Program-made: the position numbers and the translations under genes
Source of the DNA: Mycobacterium rhizamassiliense
GTDB lineage: Bacteria; Actinomycetota; Actinomycetes; Mycobacteriales; Mycobacteriaceae
Length of the DNA: 64,000 bases
Reading direction: 5' to 3'
NCBI RefSeq assembly: GCF_900157375.1
Contig: NZ_LT721901.1
Coordinates: 5,586,869 to 5,650,868, forward strand
Shown here: in pieces, positions 59,449 through 64,000 of the stretch
Layout: the number at the start of each line of letters is the position of its first letter
How positions within the stretch are numbered: the first letter of the stretch is position 1
Notes under the pieces: generated by a model
Databases searched by the model: none
Seen by the model: only the letters and a program-made list of their open reading frames with translations
Told to the model about the DNA's origin: nothing

Positions 59449-60024
59449 ATGCGCAATGTCGCCGACCTCGCTGTGCACGCACTGGGCGCCCTGACTCTCG
59501 CGGCATCGGCGCTAGCGTCGGCACCGCAGGCCCTTGCGGTGCCGCCACCGCAATTCCCGAACCTCGACGGATTCACCGCCGTCCCGGCCGACGGCTACGT
59601 CGCGATGTCCACCACGAGCGGCCCGCGGATTACTTTCTTGGCGAACAGCTCGCTGGTGTGCGACTTCTACGGCGGTGCGGCTCCAGCCCCGCAACCGTCG
59701 CAGGACATCAAGTGCAGCGGCGAGCTGCCCGGCATGGACGACGTTCCGTTCCCCGGCGCGAGCCACCTGCGCCCGGGCGACTGCGTGGTGGGCTCGGTGA
59801 ATTTCAAGGGGCCCGGCTACGAGCTGAGCCGGATGTCCTACGGCGGATGCGGCGGCAACCCGGCCGCCCTGCCGAGTAACGGCAAGCTGCTGGCCGCGGG
59901 CCAGAAGGTGAGCTACCTCAACGTCACGTGTGCGGTCGGCGCCGACAACCTCGTCGCCTGCCTGGACACCACCAGCGGGGACCACGGCTTCGTGCTGCAG
60001 TCCTCGGGCAGCTGGGCGTTCTAA
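59449..60024 (+). CDS. Exported protein, function unknown
   Basis: This 191-residue product has a signal peptide (AVHALGALTLAASALASAP, cleavage near ALA-VPPP). The mature part has six Cys (LVCDF, IKCSG, GDCVVG, GGCGG, VTCAVG, VACLD), suggesting three disulfides, and regularly spaced Gly/Ser. It looks like a compact beta protein of the cell envelope. The stop overlaps the convergent cnpB stop by 3 bp. Not recognised beyond being a mycobacterial secreted protein. Confidence 0.7.
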   Translation: MRNVADLAVHALGALTLAASALASAPQALAVPPPQFPNLDGFTAVPADGYVAMSTTSGPRITFLANSSLVCDFYGGAAPAPQPSQDIKCSGELPGMDDVPFPGASHLRPGDCVVGSVNFKGPGYELSRMSYGGCGGNPAALPSNGKLLAAGQKVSYLNVTCAVGADNLVACLDTTSGDHGFVLQSSGSWAF

Positions 60025-61031
60025 CCGAGCGCGTCGCGCAGTGACGCCACCGCGTCGTCGATCGATCCGGTGGTCGAATACCCGGCCGCCAGACGGTGGC
60101 CACCCCCGCCGAACTCCGACGCCACCGCAGCCAGGTCCACCTCACGCTTGGACCGCATCGACACCGACCACTGTTGCGGGGCAACCTCTTTGAAGACGGC
60201 GGCCACCTCGGCCTGCTGGGTGGTGCGCACGATGTCGACGATGCTCTCGACTTCCTCCGGGCGCGACGTGGCCCATTCCTGGTTGTCGACGACCACGTAG
60301 ACCAGCCCGCGGCCGCCGGCCGCGTCGGGCAGCAGCCGCGCCGAGTCCAGCACGCGCGACAGCATCGGCAACCACACGAACGGGTGGGTGTCCATCAGCG
60401 TCCGGCTGATCGCGGCGTTGTCCACGCCGATGTCGAGCAGCCGTGCCGCGAGCCGGAAGGCGCGGGCGCTGGCCCAGCGGAACGAGCCGGTGTCGGTCGT
60501 CAGCCCCGCGTACAGGCAGTGCGCAACCTCGGCATCGATCGGCTTGCCCCAGGCGTCGAGCAGCTCGGCGACCAGCAGCGTGGTCGAGTCCGCGGACGGG
60601 TCGACGTAGTTCGCGGTGCCGAACATCTCGTTGGAGGCGTGGTGGTCGATCACCAGCAGCTGCTGGCCCGGGCCGGCCAGCTCGCCCAGCGCCCCGAGCC
60701 GTTTGACGCTCGGAACATCTACGGTGACAAGGAGATCGACGTCGCGACGGATCTCGTCGGGACCGACCAGCAGGTGGCATCCGGGCAGCGAACGCAGCGA
60801 CTCGGGCAGCGTCTCGGGCGCGGCGAAGCTGACCTCGACCTGTTTCCCGCACTTGTCCAGCACGATGGCCAGTGCCAGTCCGGCACCGATGGTGTCGGCG
60901 TCGGGGTGGACGTGACAGATCACCCCGACAGTTCTTGCCGCCGAAACCAATTCGGCGGCAGCGGCCGCATCGACGCGGACCTCGCCGAACGAGGCCTCGC
61001 CCAGTTCAGTCTTCTGGTCGGCCGTTGTCAC
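60021..61031 (-). CDS. cnpB: DHH/DHHA1 phosphoesterase (c-di-AMP phosphodiesterase / nanoRNase CnpB)
   Basis: This 336-residue protein, the same length as Mtb Rv2837c, has the DHH-family motifs VHPDADTIGA, VTVDVP, IDHHASNE and DTGSFRW, then the DHHA1 substrate motif FGGGGHRLAAG. The Mtb enzyme hydrolyses c-di-AMP and short RNAs. The start GTG 61031 lies 23 bp inside the end of rbfA, so translation is coupled. It is the last gene of infB-rbfA-cnpB. Confidence 0.95.
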   Translation of the reverse strand: MTTADQKTELGEASFGEVRVDAAAAAELVSAARTVGVICHVHPDADTIGAGLALAIVLDKCGKQVEVSFAAPETLPESLRSLPGCHLLVGPDEIRRDVDLLVTVDVPSVKRLGALGELAGPGQQLLVIDHHASNEMFGTANYVDPSADSTTLLVAELLDAWGKPIDAEVAHCLYAGLTTDTGSFRWASARAFRLAARLLDIGVDNAAISRTLMDTHPFVWLPMLSRVLDSARLLPDAAGGRGLVYVVVDNQEWATSRPEEVESIVDIVRTTQQAEVAAVFKEVAPQQWSVSMRSKREVDLAAVASEFGGGGHRLAAGYSTTGSIDDAVASLRDALG

Positions 61032-61497
61032 CTGTGTCCTCAGCGTCGAGCCCGCCCAGCGTCCCCGGCCCGCTGTCACGGTATGGGTCGGCCTCCCCGG
61101 CCGGCTTGGCCCCCACCCGAACCCGTGCCACGTCGGCGTCCGCGGCACGCGCGCGCGCCAGTAGTTCGTCCATCCGTTGCACGGCGTCCGACGTCGTGTC
61201 CCTCGCGAACGTCAGGGTGGGCGTGAAACGCACCCCGGTGCCCGCCCCGACCATGGTGCGCAACGTGCCCTTGGCCCGTTCCAGCGCAGCCGCGGCCGCG
61301 TCGTAATCCGGCTCCTCGTCCAGCGTGCGTCCCATCACGGTGTAGAACACCGTTGCATCGTGCAGGTCGGCGGTCATCTTGGTGTCGACGATGGTCACCC
61401 CGTCCAATCCGGGATCCTTGATCTCGAACTCGATCGCCGAGGCGACGATCGTATTGATCCTCTTGGCCAGGCGGCGTGCCCGTCCGGGATCAGCCAT
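61006..61497 (-). CDS. rbfA: Ribosome-binding factor A
   Basis: This 163-residue 30S maturation factor begins MADPGRARRLAKRINTIVAS and contains IEFEIKDPGLDGVTI, then ALERAKGTLRTMVG and LRFTPTL-like VRFTPTLTFARD, all RbfA blocks. The C-terminus is an acidic, Gly-rich extension. The ATG overlaps the infB stop by one base (TGATG). The order infB-rbfA-cnpB is the same as in Mtb. Confidence 0.96.
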   Translation of the reverse strand: MADPGRARRLAKRINTIVASAIEFEIKDPGLDGVTIVDTKMTADLHDATVFYTVMGRTLDEEPDYDAAAAALERAKGTLRTMVGAGTGVRFTPTLTFARDTTSDAVQRMDELLARARAADADVARVRVGAKPAGEADPYRDSGPGTLGGLDAEDTGDNGRPED

Positions 61498-64000
61498 CAG
61501 GTGCGCTCCTTCTGGACAAGCTCGAAGGACTCGATGATGTCGCCTTCCTTGATGTCCGAATACCCAAGTGTCATACCGCATTCGAAGCCCTCGCGCACCT
61601 CGGTCACGTCGTCCTTCTCACGCCGTAGCGACGTGATCGAGAGGTTGTCGACGATGACGATGTTGTCGCGCAGCAACCGGGCCTTGGCGTTGCGGCGCAC
61701 GATGCCCGAGCTGATCATGCAACCGGCGATGATGCCGACCTTCGAGGACCGGAAAATCGCGCGGATCTCGGCACGGCCCAGCTCGTTCTCCTCGTAGATC
61801 GGCTTGAGCATGCCGCGCAGGGCCTTCTCGATCTCGTCGATGGCCTGGTAGATCACCGAGTAGTAGCGGATGTCCACGCCTTCGCGGTTGGCCAACTCGG
61901 TCGCCTTACCCTCGGCACGGACGTTGAAGCCGATGATCACCGCGTCCGACGCCGACGCCAGGTTGACGTTGGTCTCGGTGATGCCACCGACGCCGCGGTC
62001 GATGACGCGCAGCTCCACCTCGTCGTCGACCTGGATCCCCATCAAGGCCTCTTCCAGCGCCTCGACCGTACCGGCGTTGTCGCCCTTGAGGATCAGGTTC
62101 AGCTGGCTGGTTTCCTTCAGCGCGGCGTCCAGGTCGTCCAGGCTGATCCGCTTGCGCGACCGTGCCGCCAGCGCATTGCGCTTGCGCGCGCTGCGCCGGT
62201 CGGCGATCTGCCGGGCGATGCGGTCCTCGTCGACGACCAGCAGGTTGTCACCGGCGCCTGGCACCGACGTGAAGCCGATGACCTGGACCGGCCGCGACGG
62301 CAGGGCCTCGTGCACGTCCTCGCCGTGCTCGTCGACCATCCGTCGGACGCGGCCGTAGGCGTCGCCGGCGACGATCGAGTCACCGACCCGCAGCGTGCCG
62401 CGCTGGATCAGCACGGTGGCCACTGGTCCGCGACCACGGTCCAGGTGCGCTTCGATCGCCACACCCTGGGCCTCCATGTCGGGGTTGGCCCGCAGGTCCA
62501 GAGCGGCGTCCGCGGTCAGCAGCACCGCCTCTTCCAGCGCCTCGATGTTGGTGCCCTGCTTGGCCGAGATGTCGACGAACATCGTGTCGCCACCGAAATC
62601 CTCTGCCACCAAACCGTATTCGGTGAGCTGGCCGCGGATCTTGGCCGGGTCGGCGCCTTCCTTGTCAATCTTGTTGACCGCCACCACAATCGGCACGTCG
62701 GCCGCCTGCGCGTGGTTGATGGCCTCCACCGTCTGCGGCATCACGCCGTCGTCGGCGGCTACCACCAGGATCGCGATGTCGGTGGCCTTGGCACCGCGGG
62801 CACGCATGGCGGTGAACGCCTCGTGACCCGGGGTGTCGATGAAGGTGATCAGCCGCTCGCTGCCCTCGAAGTCGACCCCGACCTGGTAGGCACCGATGTG
62901 CTGGGTGATGCCACCGGCCTCGCCCTCGCGGACGCTGGCGTTTCGGATGGTGTCCAGCAGTCGGGTCTTACCGTGGTCGACGTGACCCATCACGGTCACC
63001 ACCGGCGGACGGGTCTGCAGGTCTTCCTCGCCGCCCTCGTCCTCGCCGTAGGTGAGGTCGAACGACTCCAGCAGCTCGCGGTCCTCGTCCTCCGGGCTGA
63101 CGACCTGGACGACGTAGTTCATCTCGCTGCCCAGCAGCTCGAGCGTCTCGTCGCCGACCGACTGGGTGGCCGTGACCATCTCGCCGAGGTTGAACAGCGC
63201 CTGCACCAGCGAGGCCGGGTTGGCGTTGATCTTGTCGGCGAAGTCGCTCAGCGATGCGCCGCGGGCCAGCCGGATGGTCTCGCCGTTGCCGTGCGGCAAC
63301 CGCACGCCACCGACGACCGGCGCCTGCATGTTCTCGTACTCGGCGCGCTTCGCCCGCTTCGACTTGCGACCGCGCCGCGGCGCGCCACCCGGGCGGCCGA
63401 ACGCACCGGCCGCACCGCCGCGCTGGCCGGGACGACCGCCGCCGCCACCGGGACCACCGCCGGGACGGCCGTGGAAACCGCCGCCACCGCCACCGGGTCC
63501 GGCACCGACGCCGCCGCCGCCACCGCGGTAGTTACCGCCGCCACCACCACCGCCGGGACCACCGGGCCGACCGCCGCCACCGCCGGGCCGGGCTCCGCCG
63601 CCACCGGGACCACCGCCGGGACGCGCCGAACGGAATCCGCCGCCGGCACCACCGCCGGGACGCGGGGGCATGTTGCCGGGCGACGCGCCGGGACGCGGCG
63701 CACCGGGCCGGGCCGCCCCCGGACGCGGGGGTTGCGGGCGCGGGATGGGCCGGTCGACGGGCTGCGCCGACGAGAACGGGTTGTTACCGACGCGCGGGGT
63801 GCGGGCCGCCGGTCGCGGGATCGGGCCGGGACGCGGGCCGGGTGTCGCACCGGGCTGCGGAGGCGCCTGCTGCTCCGGGGCCTGACCGGGGGCCGGGGGT
63901 GTCGGCTGGCCGGGAGTCGGCGCCGCGGGCGGCGCCGGGGCTGGGCCCGGCCGTTGGGGCGCGGGCGCCGAGGCCGCGGGAGCCTCCGCGGCCGGGGCCG
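61497..64000 (-). CDS. infB: Translation initiation factor IF-2, 5' end outside the window
   Basis: The stop is at 61497 and the reading frame runs through the right edge of the window, so about 834 codons are present and the conserved N-terminus is missing. The GTPase domain has GHVDHGKT (62988-62965), DTPGHE and NKIDKEG; domains II to IV follow to IKEGDIIESFELVQKERT. Upstream is a long Gly/Pro/Arg-rich region and an even longer Pro/Ala/Gly-rich linker. IF-2 brings initiator tRNA to the 30S subunit. Confidence 0.97.
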   Translation of the reverse strand, partial: APAAEAPAASAPAPQRPGPAPAPPAAPTPGQPTPPAPGQAPEQQAPPQPGATPGPRPGPIPRPAARTPRVGNNPFSSAQPVDRPIPRPQPPRPGAARPGAPRPGASPGNMPPRPGGGAGGGFRSARPGGGPGGGGARPGGGGGRPGGPGGGGGGGNYRGGGGGVGAGPGGGGGGFHGRPGGGPGGGGGRPGQRGGAAGAFGRPGGAPRRGRKSKRAKRAEYENMQAPVVGGVRLPHGNGETIRLARGASLSDFADKINANPASLVQALFNLGEMVTATQSVGDETLELLGSEMNYVVQVVSPEDEDRELLESFDLTYGEDEGGEEDLQTRPPVVTVMGHVDHGKTRLLDTIRNASVREGEAGGITQHIGAYQVGVDFEGSERLITFIDTPGHEAFTAMRARGAKATDIAILVVAADDGVMPQTVEAINHAQAADVPIVVAVNKIDKEGADPAKIRGQLTEYGLVAEDFGGDTMFVDISAKQGTNIEALEEAVLLTADAALDLRANPDMEAQGVAIEAHLDRGRGPVATVLIQRGTLRVGDSIVAGDAYGRVRRMVDEHGEDVHEALPSRPVQVIGFTSVPGAGDNLLVVDEDRIARQIADRRSARKRNALAARSRKRISLDDLDAALKETSQLNLILKGDNAGTVEALEEALMGIQVDDEVELRVIDRGVGGITETNVNLASASDAVIIGFNVRAEGKATELANREGVDIRYYSVIYQAIDEIEKALRGMLKPIYEENELGRAEIRAIFRSSKVGIIAGCMISSGIVRRNAKARLLRDNIVIVDNLSITSLRREKDDVTEVREGFECGMTLGYSDIKEGDIIESFELVQKERT
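63360..64000 (-). repeat. Low-complexity Gly/Pro/Arg coding region in infB
   Basis: CCG/CCA/GGC triplets repeat over more than 500 bp and encode GGG, RPGG and PGGG runs. Linkers of this kind are normal in actinobacterial IF-2 but here the Gly tracts are unusually long. It is a likely source of length variation and sequencing error. Confidence 0.75.

Noticed and set aside
63360..63680. PE_PGRS-like Gly-rich protein
   Set aside because: The Gly-rich run is in frame with IF-2 and has no PE domain; it is the linker of infB.

Overview
The window is high-GC chromosomal DNA from a slow-growing Mycobacterium, most likely the M. avium complex or a close relative. Gene order follows the M. tuberculosis (Mtb) segment from ephG (Rv2740) to infB (Rv2839c). 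A fused single-chain acyl-CoA carboxylase, a type best known from M. avium subsp. paratuberculosis, supports the avium-like placement. Mtb names were assigned from product and gene order by reading; no search was run.

Layout. 1-6085: end of ephG, the envelope-stress operon clgR-pspA-pspM behind a SigE-type promoter, pgsA3, argA and ftsK. 6254-8275: a monooxygenase, a mycofactocin-type SDR and a methyltransferase. 8272-17552 (minus strand): thyA-dfrA, a DivIVA-like coiled-coil gene, a YcaQ-like glycosylase, hsdM-hsdS, thyX, dapA and RNase J, mostly with overlapping ends. 17595-30118: accessory lipid metabolism, with a dienelactone hydrolase, glycosyltransferase, acyl-CoA dehydrogenase pair, SDR, a secreted Cys/Gly-repeat protein, the carboxylase with an acyl-CoA ligase, a thioesterase and a DUF222-HNH protein. 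30219-33468: a membrane protein, a complete IS481-family element and the dapB operon. 33536-40782: a TetR / Rieske oxygenase divergon and a reductase-hydrolase operon. 40819-49759: asnC/ald, a nitronate monooxygenase, pepR, gpsI, rpsO, ribF and sirR. 49812-57393: fadE21, ltp1, truB-pptT-pptH, a DUF3558-like protein and a CocE hydrolase. 57352-64000: two DUF genes, echA16, small exported proteins, cnpB, rbfA and infB (cut by the window edge).

The core genes link folate and thymidylate synthesis (thyA, dfrA, thyX), lysine and cell-wall synthesis (dapA, dapB), translation (infB, rbfA, rpsO, truB), RNA turnover (RNase J, gpsI, cnpB) and carrier-protein activation (pptT against pptH). Several things present in the Mtb segment are absent: pspN, PE_PGRS47, the toxin-antitoxin genes, lppU, IS1602 and the CRISPR-Cas block. 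The most distinctive items are the IS481-family insertion exactly where two convergent stop codons overlap, with the transposase borrowing its stop codon from the target site; the Cys/Gly-repeat exported protein; the compact HsdM in a methylase operon with no hsdR; and the Rieske oxygenase cluster.
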